A stretch of DNA of 64,000 nucleotides from Ascarosepion bandense (Eukaryota > Mollusca > Cephalopoda > Sepiida > Sepiidae). Made by a program: the position numbers and the translations under genes. The stretch is from the NCBI GenBank assembly GCA_037127315.1, contig JBBBDQ010001685.1, positions 422,001 to 486,000 on the forward strand, given 5' to 3'. The notes beneath the pieces are model-generated. The model ran no database searches, was not told the DNA's origin, and saw nothing but the letters and a program-made list of their open reading frames with translations. How positions within the stretch are numbered: the first letter of the stretch is position 1; each line of letters starts with the position of its first letter. This document shows positions 11,599 through 22,966 of the stretch, in pieces.

Positions 11599-12120
11599 CT
11601 GGGTACAGGGAGTGTCTAAGAAAGGATTAAAGATGGATGGTATTAAAAAATTAAAGATGGGTTATTATTAAACATTTTAGTCGATGGTGATATTTCAGTC
11701 CCAATCGAAGTAGAAGCCCCTTTAAGATTTATAAATTCAATTTGTCTGAAGTCATTTTGACTATCGTTCTGACAAAACGGTTTATACCCATTCAAGTTTA
11801 GACATTTCTGGATGGGTTGGACACCATACATGATTTTCATATTTGTCTCGATCTGACGAGGCAATTTAAGATCATAACTCGAATTGCTTAGTCAATATTT
11901 TGGCTTTGTAGCATTCTACGTTACTAGTCCAACGTGCCCCAAGTACTATCTTTCCTCGGTTCAGTTTTCCTATTTTTCCTGTGCTATATTATAACTGATC
12001 CAATCTCTTAGATAATTAAAGTGTTTAGAATTTATCAATTCAGTTTGGGCATACCTCGGATTACGTCTTTTCGAGTTAGGTCCTTCTGGATTATACGTCG
12101 TTTGTTAAAAACATATATGG
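11598..12120. other. unassigned sequence
   Basis: No recognised coding or repeat content before the LINE-B fragment. Confidence 0.4.
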
Positions 12121-12126
12121 AAAAAT

Positions 12127-12733
12127 AAAATCAACTTTAAGCCATCCGAATCCTGATGAACAGAGCGAAAAACAGAATCAGACCAGATAAAGAACAAAAA
12201 CAGTGCGGGTTCGTCAAAGACACTGGAACAAGGAACGCTATATTTATGATCAGGATGCTCTCCGAAAGGGCAATACAAATCAAGAAAGACTTGTACCTAT
12301 ATTTTATCGATTATGCAAAGGCATTCGACAAAATACGCCACAAAGAATTGAGTGAGATGCTCAGCAGCCTCGACATATTTAGGAAAGACATAAAAGTAAT
12401 CAAGAATCTCTACTGACAGCAAACCGCCTGCATACGGACAGGTAACGAATTCAGCGGATATACAAAGATACGAAGGGGCGTAAGACAAGGATGTGTCTTT
12501 TCACCGGATCTATTCAACTTGTACAACGGTGACTATTCTGAGGACATGAGGACCCTAGATGTTATGCCAGGGTTTGTCATCGGGGGCCACAATTTGAACA
12601 ACATAAGGTACGCTGATGATACAGTGCTGATAGAAAACACGGAAAAGAAACTACAAGACCTCCTACAGAAGGTAGCTTAAGAGAGTGACAAGAAAGGACT
12701 ACAAATAAACTGCAAGAAAACCGAATGTATGGT
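12127..12733 (+). mobile_element. LINE-B reverse transcriptase, 5' half of a split copy
   Basis: Coding pieces of an RT: QCGFVKDTGTRNAIFMIRML, the motif-A region DYAKAFDKIRHKEL, a motif-B-like RRGVRQGCVFSPDLFNLYN, and the catalytic YADDTVLI at about 12610-12633. Stops at 12416 and about 12679 show it is inactive. The ORF breaks off at CKKTECMVV and resumes at 14310 after a large insertion. Clade tentatively RTE-like. Confidence 0.88.
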
Positions 12734-14257
12734 TGTGACACTCTTTTGTCCGGGACTGGCTGGTTGTGACGTTTGTTCTCGTCGACGGTCGCGACGGCAC
12801 CAGTTGTCACCCGCCTGGCCGGTTGGTTCGGTCGTTGTTGCTGGTCGTGATGATCTCGTCACAAAAGCTGGTTTTCAAGACGTCTATTGCAACAACGGAC
12901 CACTGCTTACGTTGTGAATTGATTTCAGAAAGTCGCGTTGAGAAATTTCACTAGCCATCTTTCCACCAGAACCAGACCGGACACTGGTGTACACTTGTGG
13001 TTAAAAATAAACACGGCACAAAAAAAAAAAAATTAAATAAATGAACAAGGTCGACGACGCCCGGAGAGTTCTGAATAAAGTCTTTGTAATAAAAAAAAAA
13101 CATTATTACTTACAAAAGCGGAAAATACAATTGTCGGAACGCCAATTTTTAACGGAAAGAAAATTCGTTTAAAAATATCAGAGCTTCCAATCTTCAAATA
13201 CAAGTGTCTTTTCCAAGTTTCGTTAAAATATCAGAGCTTTTTAATTTTTTTTAAAGTCTTTTCACATATCTTTTATAACCAAAGCTGTCAATTCTTTATG
13301 CAACTTTTAAAACAACAAAGTTCTTTCGGGTCCTTATCAGAACTTAACGGAATTTACCGAATCAGAAGTGGGTAATGGCGGCGCCGTGACGGCAGCGGTG
13401 TGAGTGTTAGTTTATCCTTGTCGCCTGGAAGCTCTCTCCCAACTCAACTTCTAATAATTATTTTCATAGCAGTGCGGCCTTTTTTTTCAAGAATAATCAG
13501 AAATTTCAATTCTCCCAAATAAGTTTTAAAACAATAACGTTCTTTCGGGATTCCTATCAGAGGCGCATTATTCAACATTAACTCTCTAAGTTAATCGGCG
13601 GCAGGCTTCATTCGACATTAACACTTTAGCCATAAGTTCTGTGGTAGGCGACCGGCCGTGGGTCATAGCTCCCACAGTTGGGAACCCTTTTCCACAGTCG
13701 TTACATTTCGACTATAATTCCAGAAACTCACTCCAACTCTGATTTTTCTCGCCGAGTCCGGATTTTTATAACTATCCCCAACCCTCTCGGGGTTTTTGGC
13801 CGACTCAAAGCTTTTGACCAATGAGACCGTTTTCCACCCACACGATTTGCGGGGAGCCGTGGCTCGGCGAATTAAATATCAACAGCTCACATGACTTCAT
13901 CTTTAGATTTTCAATTCCCACAATTTTCTGTTCTCAGGAACATCTGTTGGGGAATCACCTCATCAAATAAATCCTGACATTTTATTATGACTGCGACAAT
14001 TTTGTCAAATTTCCACCTCGCCCAAAATAATGCGTATCGTATATGAAAAGGAAAGAAAATTATAATGATTAAGAAAGAAAATTATATTTTTCTCTTTCCT
14101 TCTCATCTGTTAGCTAATTTATCTATTCCCCGTATTTTACAAGTATATGATAGTATTAAAATAGTTTTTTTTACGTAAGCTCACATCGCGAATTACAACA
14201 AGGCACAACTAATAATGCCACTAATATTAATTCCTCTCTCTCCGTTGTATTGAACCA

Positions 14258-14292
<35 letters not shown>

Positions 14293-14309
14293 AGCGGAAA
14301 ATAGTGTCA
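12734..14309. mobile_element. solo-LTR-like insertion with TSD inside LINE-B
   Basis: The insertion begins TGTGACACTC and ends AGTGTCA, so it has TG...CA termini with a short inverted repeat. It is flanked by the direct repeat tatggt at 12728-12733 and 14310-14315. Removing the insert and one repeat restores the LINE-B reading (ECMV followed by ISKKS). Length is 1576 bp. No gag/pol coding is seen, AATAAA occurs near 13007, and an internal block around 13297-13340 recurs at 13523-13565. A solo LTR fits best; a non-autonomous element with other termini is the alternative. A (TA)n run lies at about 14263-14290. Confidence 0.7.
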
Positions 14310-14975
14310 TATGGTCATTAGCAAAAAGAGCATCCCAAATGCCAAATACAGGTGGGGAATGCTAAAATCAAGCAAGTACAAAAATTTCAATGCTTCAGAA
14401 GTGTTCTAACAGAAGACGGAAAGTGCGACACTGAGATCCGTTTGCGAATTGGCATCGCCAAGGACGCATTCCAGAAGCTGAGCAGAGTATTAAGAGACAG
14501 GAAAAAATTTGCTAGAAATAAGAAGAAAGTACTGGATTGCTATGTGATGTTATTTCTTTAATACGGCAATGAACATTGAACAATATTCTCAAAGATGAAG
14601 AAAAACCTTGAAGCAACTGAAATGTGATTCTACAGAAGGATGCTGCAAATATCATGGATCGAGCATGTGAGCAATGATGAGGTTTTGGAAAGGATGTAAA
14701 CGAAAAGGAAATTAATACAGAGCATCAGGAAGCGACAGCTAAAGTTCCTGGGACATTTAATGAGGAAGGAGGGCTTGGAGAACCTGATACTAACACGCCA
14801 GATAGAGAGAAAACAGCGAATAACATATTTGAAGAGCCTGGTCAGGTGGATGACAGAACGAGGGTTGTCTGGTGTAACAGGAGAAAGCATGCCAAGAGCC
14901 ACAAGAAATAGGAAGACATGGAAAGCCATTATCGCCTACGTCCTGAAAGGACAGGGCACATAGAAGAAGAAGCTG
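14310..14975 (+). mobile_element. LINE-B, 3' half of the split copy
   Basis: It continues the copy interrupted at 12733. Readable blocks are GKCDTEIRLRIGIAKDAFQK, the QISWIEHVSNDEVLE region at about 14646-14690, and RQLKFLGHLMRKEGLENLIL, running to about 14960. Several stops and frame changes. The QISWIEH segment is homologous to the monomer of the 24-28 kb satellite. Confidence 0.85.
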
Positions 14976-15310
14976 TAAGCTCTATTCTAACAGTTTCTTT
15001 TCTCGAATTTCTCTCTTGTAGAACTCTTTTCCGGCTACATGATTTCCAGTTAAATTTGATCTTCAAAAATTTAAATCCGGTAACTGTCATTAGTTACTAT
15101 ATTTTTCATGACTCTTCTATTGTTCTCGCTTCTTAAATAATGTTTGTTTTTTCAGTATTTTCTAACACTTAGTAACCCCTTCTATCTTAGTGGTTTTACC
15201 GTCTTGCATGGAGTGATATGAAACAAAAAAAACAATCTGCAGTACTAATGGGTGACAATGTTGAAAAATGAACTTGCAATTTTGTAAAGTAATACATTCA
15301 TTTTATTTGT
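14976..15310. other. unassigned sequence
   Basis: No recognised feature. It may contain worn copies of the 100-bp repeat that flanks the next LINE. Confidence 0.4.
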
Positions 15311-15448
15311 ATGTATTTAGTTACTTTTCACAAGTTTCATTATTTGATCTACTTTAAAACATCTTTTATGGGTTTGGAGACTTCGGCTGTCAATCAACAG
15401 AAATCAATTAGTATTAGAAACCTTATTTATCAAAACATTCTCATAATT
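15311..15448. repeat. left part of a degenerate ~100-bp tandem array
   Basis: Blocks such as tttcattatttgatct, cttttatgggtttggagact and aaaccttattt match the units at 16.8-17.25 kb on the far side of the LINE-A copy. Confidence 0.6.
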
Positions 15449-16802
15449 CTCATAATCCGCTTCACCAGGTCTACTGCTGATATGCTAACGACCATCACCG
15501 AGTACATATACCAGGCACTCGACAGGAATAGCGAAGCCCGAACCGTTGCATTGGATATATCTAAGGCGTTCGACAGAGTTTGGCATGCTGGCCTTCTATG
15601 TAAACTGCGGAGCTATGGTATAACTGGACATTTGTTTCAACTAATTCAGTCATTCCTCTCCAACCGCACAATGAAGGTGGTATTAAACGGACATTCCTCC
15701 CAGAACTACCATACAAACGCAGGTGACCCCCAAGGCTCCTACACTCTTCCTAATATCCATTAATGATCACCCTGATTCCATAAGAGCCCAAGTAGGTTTG
15801 TACGCCGATGACACCACAGTTTACTCTCGCCTCCTACAAAAATCTGGTGTAGGCGCCAAAGCTAACCTCGCAGCCGAGATTGAAAAAGACCTCCAATCCA
15901 TAGTGGACTGGGGTAAGAAATGGCTAGTAAATTTTAATGCTTCTAAAACGAAGCTACGCTCAATTAACCATCATCGACAATCTCACCTACCTCCCATTAG
16001 CATGGACCAGGCTTGCCTCCCAGAGAGTAAAACACTATGCCTCCTTGGTCACACACTTTCTGATGGAATGACTATATCGAATCCATTGCTAAATCCGCTG
16101 CTATGAAAGTCGGTTCTCTGTGTAGGGCCCGGAAGTTTTTTCCGTCTAAATCTATCCTGCACATATATAAATCTACCATCCGCCCGTGCATTGAATACTG
16201 CTGCCATATCTGGTCGGGTGCCCCTGCTATTCTCCTCGGGCTTCTCGATAAGGTTAAGAGGAGGGTCTGTAATGTGATAGATACCGACTTGGCAGACCGC
16301 CTGCAGTCTCTCTCCCACCGGCACGACGTGGCTTCCCTGTGTCTCTTCTATAAATACTTTCACGGCTTCTACTCCGATGAACTTAGATCACTGGTGCCCC
16401 CTAAATACGAATTTGCACGAGATATTAGATTAGCAACTAGATCCCACCCTTTTAAAGTGAAACCGATAAAATGCAACCGCAACTTCTACTCCAACAGTTT
16501 ATTTCCTCGCACTTCCGACTGTGGAATTCCCTTCCACACGATTGCTTCCCCGACGGCTACAATCTCCAGGAGTTTAAATGTAAGGTCAATAGACACCTCC
16601 TAACACACTAACCTGCTCCCATTCTATCAAACACTCTTCCCATCTGCCCAACCCTCATCCTCGGTATCCTTACTCATCTGTCACCTTCCTCCTGACATTC
16701 CCTATGTCTAACCACTCCTTCTCTTTACCTTCCCCTATGTAGCCCCATGCGCAATAGTGACAGTGGAATGCCTTGCTTGGGGTAAAATGATTAAAAAAAA
16801 CT
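15449..16802 (+). mobile_element. LINE-A, longest copy in the window
   Basis: Encodes the RT core of a Jockey/CR1-like non-LTR element: motif A in ALDISKAFDRVWHAGL, a motif-B-like GDPQGS, and catalytic YADDTTVYSRL at about 15800-15832. The C-terminal domain follows, with KSTIRPCIEYCCHIWSGAP and the closing NRNFYSNSLF region at about 16476-16505. The 3' UTR ends in an A tract at about 16792-16800. At least three frameshifts break it. The 8-bp tcataatt occurs at 15441-15448 and 16803-16810, a likely target-site duplication. Endonuclease and ORF1 are missing, so it is 5'-truncated. Confidence 0.9.
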
Positions 16803-17260
16803 TCATAATTGCTTAATTCCAAACCAGTTCCATTATTTTATCTGGAATAAAAACTGTTATGGGAGTGAAAACCTTCTCTGTCCATTTACCCTCGTCATTT
16901 TGAAGAGAAGTAAATTTAGTTAGTTTTTATATCAATTTAATTATTCAATGTAGCTGAAAAGACGTTTTATAGAATTAGAGACCTTATTCGTCAATTAAGA
17001 GTCGTAACTACTTCATTTTGATAGCGGTTTCACTATTTTATTTGGTCAAAAATAGTTTCAAAGAATTAGAGGCTTTAGTCATCAGTCAATCGTCGTAATT
17101 TTCAAGAAGAATTAATTTACTTCATTTTGATAGCAATTTCATTCTTCGATCTCGTCTGAAATTCATTTCATAGGACTAGATACCTTACATATCAACCAGT
17201 CGTTTTATTCTTTCGAAGAAATAGATTTATTTCATTTTGATACAAGTTTTGATTAACAAT
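16803..17260. repeat. right part of a degenerate ~100-bp tandem array
   Basis: Four to five diverged units begin near 16832, 16932, 17027, 17138 and 17246, each with a version of tttcatt.ttgatct, then a ttttataggattagagacctt-like block and cgtcgtaattt. Spacing is about 95-111 bp. Confidence 0.6.
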
Positions 17261-17944
17261 ATAAACCTTTGCAGTTATGATGGTAACAGGGTTTCTTCCT
17301 TCAGGAAGCGGCATTAGGAACTGACGGTGATCTTATTTTGCTTTATTAAATGGTTATTTTTGAATTTGTCTTCGTTAAATATCAAATCTTAATAAAGTAA
17401 TGATGTCTGTTAGCTTACGTCACGTCACTGTATTATTATTTTTTTCTTTTCAAGAGTGTGTTCTGAATATCATTTCCGAAAAATGCATTGCCATTTTGCA
17501 GGATGGTCATCGCTTATTATTTCTCGACGGTTACTTAATGAAAAACAACATCCTTTTGATGAAAGCTTCAGTTCCATGTAAAAAAAATAAGAAGTACTTG
17601 AAATGCTAAAACTAAAAACCTATTCATCGAATCTGATGTCCAAGGCTGACTTTACGCAAGGCTCCGATAGAATTCCCCCCGGGTTATTTTGGCTTGTAAA
17701 ATAAGATAAATATACAACAAAACTTTTTTTTTATCAAAAGAATGGCTTCCTCTTTTCAATGCAGCATCGCCAGATAATCTATAAGAGAAAGTAAAAAAGA
17801 AGTTTGTTGTGTTGGCTAAAAAAGGGTTAAAAAACAAAAAAAAAAAAACAATATCATTCGTCCAAGTCAATTCCTGAAAATATTTACATAATCAAATCAT
17901 TTTGAATTATTTATGCTTTTATATAAAAGTCTTTTCATTATAAA
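17261..17944. other. unassigned sequence
   Basis: A 69-codon ORF at 17400-17609 shows no recognisable domain. Nothing else supported. Confidence 0.4.
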
Positions 17945-18900
17945 AAAATATCTATTTCCTTTTGTATTTATTTACATTCAAGTTTTCTAGAAGAAGAAGG
18001 GGAAGAGAAGAAGAAGAAAATAATAAGAAAAAGAAATACGAAAAAAGAAAATGAAGAAGGTGAAAAGAAGAGGGTTTAGAAGAAGAAATACGACAAAAAT
18101 GCGAAAAGTAGAAATACGAACAAGAAGAAGAAAGTGAAGAAGAAGAAGAAGGTGAAGCAGAAAACGGCGAAGAAGAAGAAATACGAAAAAGAAGAAAGTG
18201 AAGAAGAAGAAGAAGAAGAAGAAGAAGAAGAAGAAGAAGAAGGTGAAGCAGAAGAAGAAATAACGAACAAAAGAAGAAGGTGATGCAGAAGATGGCGGAG
18301 AAGAAGGAGGTAAAGAAGAAGAATAAGAATAAGAAGAAAAATACGAACAAAAGAAGAAATCGAAGAAGAAAAAGATAAAGCAGAAGAAGATGAAGAAGAA
18401 GGAAGTGAAGAAGATGAACAAGAATAAGAAAATGAAGAAGGTGAAACAGAAGGTGAAGAAGCAGAAGATTAAGAAGAAGAGGAAGAAATATGAAAAAATA
18501 CTAGGTGAAGAAGAAGAAGAAAAAGAAGAAAGCGAAGAAGAAAAAAGAAAAAGAGGTGAAGAAGAAAAGAAGAAGTAGAATGAAAAGAGGAAAAATTATT
18601 AAATCTAACCGAAGAAAAAATAAGGTAGAAAATAAATCCAAAAAATGAAACGATTAGAAGAAATATATAATAGTATGAAAAAAGAAACGAACAAAAAACG
18701 AAGACAAGACTAAAAAAAAGAAAAAGTATAAAATGGAATCTAACAAAAGAAGAGAAATAAAAAAAACCTTACAGATGAAAATAAGAATAAAAAAGACAAA
18801 GAAAAATGAAAAAGAAAAAACAAACTTAGAAAATGATAAAAAGAACAAAAGAAAAAGGAGGTAAAAAGAAAGATATCAGAAGAGTATAAAAGATGAGAAG
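17945..18900. repeat. GAA-rich purine tract, first part
   Basis: The plus strand is almost pure A/G for about 900 bp, with GAA/GAAGAA clusters (densest near 18120-18245). The Phe/Ser/Leu-rich minus-strand ORFs are artefacts of this composition. Confidence 0.95.
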
Positions 18901-18904
18901 AGAA

Positions 18905-19206
18905 ATTCAGTCAATTAAGTGCCATACATGATACACGCTTGGGCGATCATGTCTCGAAAAAGACATGACTGACTGGACAGAAGATTACCCCGCAGTAGGT
19001 TGCCATTGCATTCTGCGGTAGACTGGTTGCCAGCCAAGGCTATAGAACCCAATCTGTCGTGTTATTTAACCCATAACTGAAGGGAAGAGACGGATTAGTA
19101 CCTTTCCCAAGGGTATTTGCGCGTACAGTGAATGCAATGAATTCAACTAGAATTCGAACTCGGCTCCCCGATTTCTCGTTCCGAACTGATATCCAATGCA
19201 CTACAA
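18905..19206 (-). mobile_element. SINE-2 copy 1 of a tandem pair
   Basis: Minus-strand tRNA-like SINE. The B box is in gaattcgaactcgg read in reverse at about 19150-19165, and the A-box region is near 19185-19206. The body contains tttcccaagggtatttgcgc and the 3' end contains catgtctcgaaaaagacatg. It shares its flank agagaaattcagtca with the next copy. Confidence 0.85.
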
Positions 19207-19517
19207 CGAGAAATTCAGTCAGTCAGTAAGTACCATACGTGATACACGCTTGAGCGATCATGTCTCGAAAGAGACATGACTGACTGGACAGATGATTATC
19301 CCGCAGTAGGATGCCATTGCATTATGCGGTAGACTGGTTGCCAGCCAAGGCTATAAAACCCAATCTGTCGTGTTATTTAACCCATAACTGGAGGAAAGAG
19401 ACGGATTAGTACCTTTCCCAAGGGTATTTACGCGTAACTGAATGCAATGAATTCAACTAGAATTCGAACTCGGCTCCCCGATTTCTCGTTCCGAGCCGAT
19501 GTCCACTGGACCACAAC
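19207..19517 (-). mobile_element. SINE-2 copy 2 of a tandem pair
   Basis: Nearly identical to the previous copy at an offset of about 306 bp, including the flanking gagaaattcag. This points to a tandem duplication of SINE plus flank rather than two insertions. Confidence 0.85.
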
Positions 19518-20870
19518 GCACATAAAGTAACAAAGAATAACAAAAAAAAAAAAGCAAGAAGGAAAAGATAAAAGAAGATAAAAGGATGAAAACAGGAAAA
19601 CGAATCGAAGGATGCTGAAAAGAAATTAAATCTCTCGGAAGAAGAAAAATAACAAAAACGGTGAAAATAGCAAAGATTTCGAAACTTAACATAAGAAAAC
19701 GTAGGACAAAAAGAAGAAAAAAAAAGAGAAAGAAGTGTGAAAAAAAGAAAAAGTAAACTAAATAAGATAAAAGAAAGAATAGAAAAAGAAAAATCAAGAA
19801 ATCAAAGTGAAGAAAATATGGAAAGAAAAAAGTTGAAGGAAAGAAAAGGAAAGTGAAAAAAACAAGAAGAACTACAAAAAAAGAAAAAGAAAAAGCAAAC
19901 TACATAACAATAAGAGGAGGAAAGAAAAAGAAAAATCAAGAAATCGAAATGAAGAAAAAAATGGAAAGAAAAGAAAAAGTTGAAGAAAATAAGAGAAAAG
20001 AAAAAAACGAGAAAGAAGAAGTATAAAAAACTAAAAAAACAAACTACATAAAAATAAGAGGAGGAAAGAAAAAGAAAAATCAAGAAATCGAAAGGAAAAA
20101 AAAATGAAAATATAAAAAAAATTTGAAGGAAAGAAGAGGAAAGTGAAACAAGAAGGAAGAAGAAATACCAAAAAAAGAAAAAAGTAAACTAAATAAAAAT
20201 AAGAAGAGGAAGAGAAAAAGAAAAAAAAAGAAAAAAATCGAAGTGAAAAAGAAAAAACGACAAAAAGAAAAAGTTGAAGGAAATAAGAGGAAAGAGAAAA
20301 AACGAGGAAGGAGAAGTACAAAAAAAGAAAAAATAAACCAAATGAAAATTAGAGGAGGAAGAGAAAAAAGAAAAATCAAGAAATCGAAGTGAAGAAGAAA
20401 AAATTGAAAGAAAAGAAAAAGTTGAAAGAAAGAAGAGGAAAGAGGAAAAGGAAGAAGAAGTATATAAAAAAAGTAAACTAAATGAAAATAAGAGGAGCAA
20501 GAGAAAAAGAAAAAATCAAGAAATCGAAGGAAAGAAGAAAAAACGGAAAGAAATAAAAAGTTGAAAGGAAGAAAAGAAAAGAGAATAAGAATTATAAAAT
20601 AGAAGAAAACAAAGAGAAATATGGTAAGATGAGAAAAGAAAAAACAAGCAAGCATCGAATCAAGCAAAAGGAAAAAAGAAAAAAAGAACGACGGAAGCTG
20701 AAAAGAAATTTATAAAGAAGGAGAAGAATGAAAATTAAAAAAAAAACAGACGAATAAAAGAATATGAGAAAAATAGACAAACAATAAAAACGAAGAAATA
20801 GAAAGAAAGAATATGAAGAATAAAATAACAAAAGAAGAAGAAAAGAAAAAGAGGATCATCATAAAATAGA
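19518..20870. repeat. purine-rich tract, second part
   Basis: An A/G-rich strand of about 1.3 kb. A unit of about 110-130 bp containing aaatcaagaaatcgaa, gttgaa and aaataagaggagga recurs about six times between 19790 and 20540, so it is a degenerate tandem repeat rather than random purines. Confidence 0.85.
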
Positions 20871-21384
20871 GAACTTTGGGATATCAAGGCAATCTAGGAA
20901 ATGTAACTTACTGAAAGGGTGAATTAGTTTAATTGATGAAATGAAAAGGTCTACTGTATGGACGGTGAGGTCGACCAGCCAGCACTTACCGGTCAGCCTC
21001 TGAGACATCAGAGGTTGATATCACTAATGACGTATCAGTCCATTAGATTTATAATGTCGATACTATTATTTTGCTTTTCATACTGGAGACATCGAGCTAA
21101 CGGACTTAGTTTTCCTAACACCCCTCACGCCCCACACCAACACATACACATACACACTCGCAGACATACGCACGAACACATTCAAACACATACTGAAACT
21201 TTGCATCATCAAGGTAGCCCCCTGTGCCAAAATTGGTAACAGATAACCTCGGCTTTATGATTAACTTCCCTGATGAATAAATGGATACCGTTTCGATTCC
21301 TGTCGACAGACATATTTTTTCTTTTCTAAGAAATCCCGATCTAGGTTGGTTGCTGTTAATTTCAGTGTTAAAGAAGATTAATAA
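20871..21384. other. unassigned sequence
   Basis: Contains a CA-rich stretch at about 21140-21185. No gene recognised. Confidence 0.4.
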
Positions 21385-21690
21385 AAGCCGGTGTAGTGCA
21401 GTTGACATCGGTTCGGAATGGGAAATCGGGGAGCCGAGTTCAAATTACAGTTGAATTCCTTACATTCACTTACGCGCAAATATCCTTGGGAAAGGTATTA
21501 ATCCGTCTCTTCCCTCCAGTTATGGGATAAATAACACGACAGATTGGGTTCTATATCCTTGGGTGGCAACCAGTCTACCGCAGAAAGTAATGACAACCTA
21601 TTGCGGGGAAATCTTCTGCCTAGCTAGTCATGTTCCTTTCAAGACATGATCGCCCAAGTGTGTATCACGTATGACCGAATAAAAGCCGGC
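21385..21690 (+). mobile_element. SINE-2 copy, plus strand
   Basis: A-box-like gtagtgcagttgacatcgg at about 21392, B-box-like gagttcaaatt, then the family body (gggaaaggtattaatccgtc) and the 3' hairpin block with caagacatgatcgccc, ending in gtgtatcacgtatg. Confidence 0.85.
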
Positions 21691-21769
21691 ATATCAACCC
21701 AAAACCAGTCCCCACTAAAAAAATAAAATAAAATAAATTACATTTTTGGTAATGATAGATTTGTTCTTG

Positions 21770-22160
21770 AAGCTCTATCAACCCTTTTCAGGTTATTTAA
21801 AGACAGAAAATATTTTTAGATTCTTAGTAGTTCTTGCGGATGAGGATTTACCAATACAAGTATTGCTAATTAACCCATAGTGGCTTGAGAAGATACAGTT
21901 TCATACCATTTCCAAGGGTATTTTTGCGTAAGTCACAAAGTCGACTGGGATTAACAAAGTCGACTGGGATTAGAACTCAGTTCTCCCATCACCAATTTCG
22001 ATCCATTATCCACTACACCATCCACACGTCTTACCTTTTAGCGCCTTGTATTCCCAAGCAGCCACCTAACTAGTTAATGAACAGATTCGACGTTGCTTAA
22101 CTTCGGTGATCGTTCGAAAACCTGCCTCTGAAAATGATATGGCCGTAAGGCTAGAACAAT
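21770..22160 (-). mobile_element. SINE-3: 5S rRNA plus tRNA composite
   Basis: Reading the minus strand from 22158 to about 22048, the sequence follows a 5S rRNA: gccttacggccatatc, gatcaccgaagttaagcaac, then ggtggctgcttgggaatac. A tRNA-like unit follows at about 22025-21960, with A box tggtgtagtggata and B box gttctaatcccag, then a body shared with SINE-2 (tacgcaaaaatacccttgg). The tail (gacagaaaatatttttag region) runs to about 21770. The 5S part is roughly full length but the gene context shows a SINE, not a 5S gene. Confidence 0.8.
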
Positions 22161-22334
22161 AAGAAACAAACTTCTGTATAAATTGTCAGTTGGTTGATGT
22201 CAAATATTATTGGTTCCTTAATTGTATGTGACACTCAGTGAGGATGGTAATTACTACGCTGTATTAATTGCATTATGAGTTACCCCATTTCCTACAAAGA
22301 ATATGATTTTCATTAAACTGGGTTGAAGAAGCAC

Positions 22335-22720
22335 GAATTTACACGAGATACTAGATTAGCAACTAGGTCCCACCCTTTTACAGATAAACAAACAAATAAG
22401 ATGTAACCGTAAATTCTACTCCAACAGCTTCTTTTGTCGCGCTTCCCGCCTGTGGAACTCCCTTCCACAAGTCTGCTTTCTCGACAGCTACAATCTCCAG
22501 GTGTTTAAATGTAGGGTCAATAGACACTTCCTATCACACTAACTCCCAATTATTCTCAGAACACTCTCATCTACCCAACCCTCATTCTCGGTATCCTTAC
22601 CCGCCTATCACCCACCCTCTGACATTTCCTATATTTAATCATCATTTCTCCACTCTATTGAGCCCCCTGCGCAGTAGTGGCAGTGACATGCCTTGCTCGG
22701 GGTGAAACGCTTATAAAAAA
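22335..22720 (+). mobile_element. LINE-A 3' end, plus strand
   Basis: Starts with gaatttacacgagatactag, the segment preceding the closing part of the ORF, and continues through cttccacaagtctgc and the 3' UTR to ttgctcggggtgaaacg plus an A tract at about 22718. No RT core. Confidence 0.85.
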
Positions 22721-22966
22721 AAAATGTAATTAAAATTGAATTTGTACTTAAATCAACAGATATTGTAATAGATAACATCTTACACCAATCAGAAAGACTG
22801 ATGACCGCAAATATAGTGACATATAGCTGTTTAATCCTTCTTATTATAAAGAAACTTACTCATTGATCTAGCAGCCAGTGGACTGGGATCAAAGTGTAGT
22901 ATCTATCTTTGGGTGGAAAAACTACATTTTATCTCTCAATTGAAATTAGGAAGAAAGGACTACACC

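Noticed and set aside
17400..17609. 69-codon ORF as a small host gene
   Set aside because: No recognisable domain, no splice or promoter support, and a length expected by chance in AT-rich sequence.
17952..20667. Phe/Ser/Leu-rich ORFs suggesting membrane proteins
   Set aside because: They are translations of the GAA-rich purine tract in reverse and shift frame without penalty, so they reflect composition only.
22048..22158. Possible functional 5S rRNA gene on the minus strand
   Set aside because: It has many changes in conserved 5S positions and runs straight into a tRNA-like unit and SINE body, so it is a SINE head.
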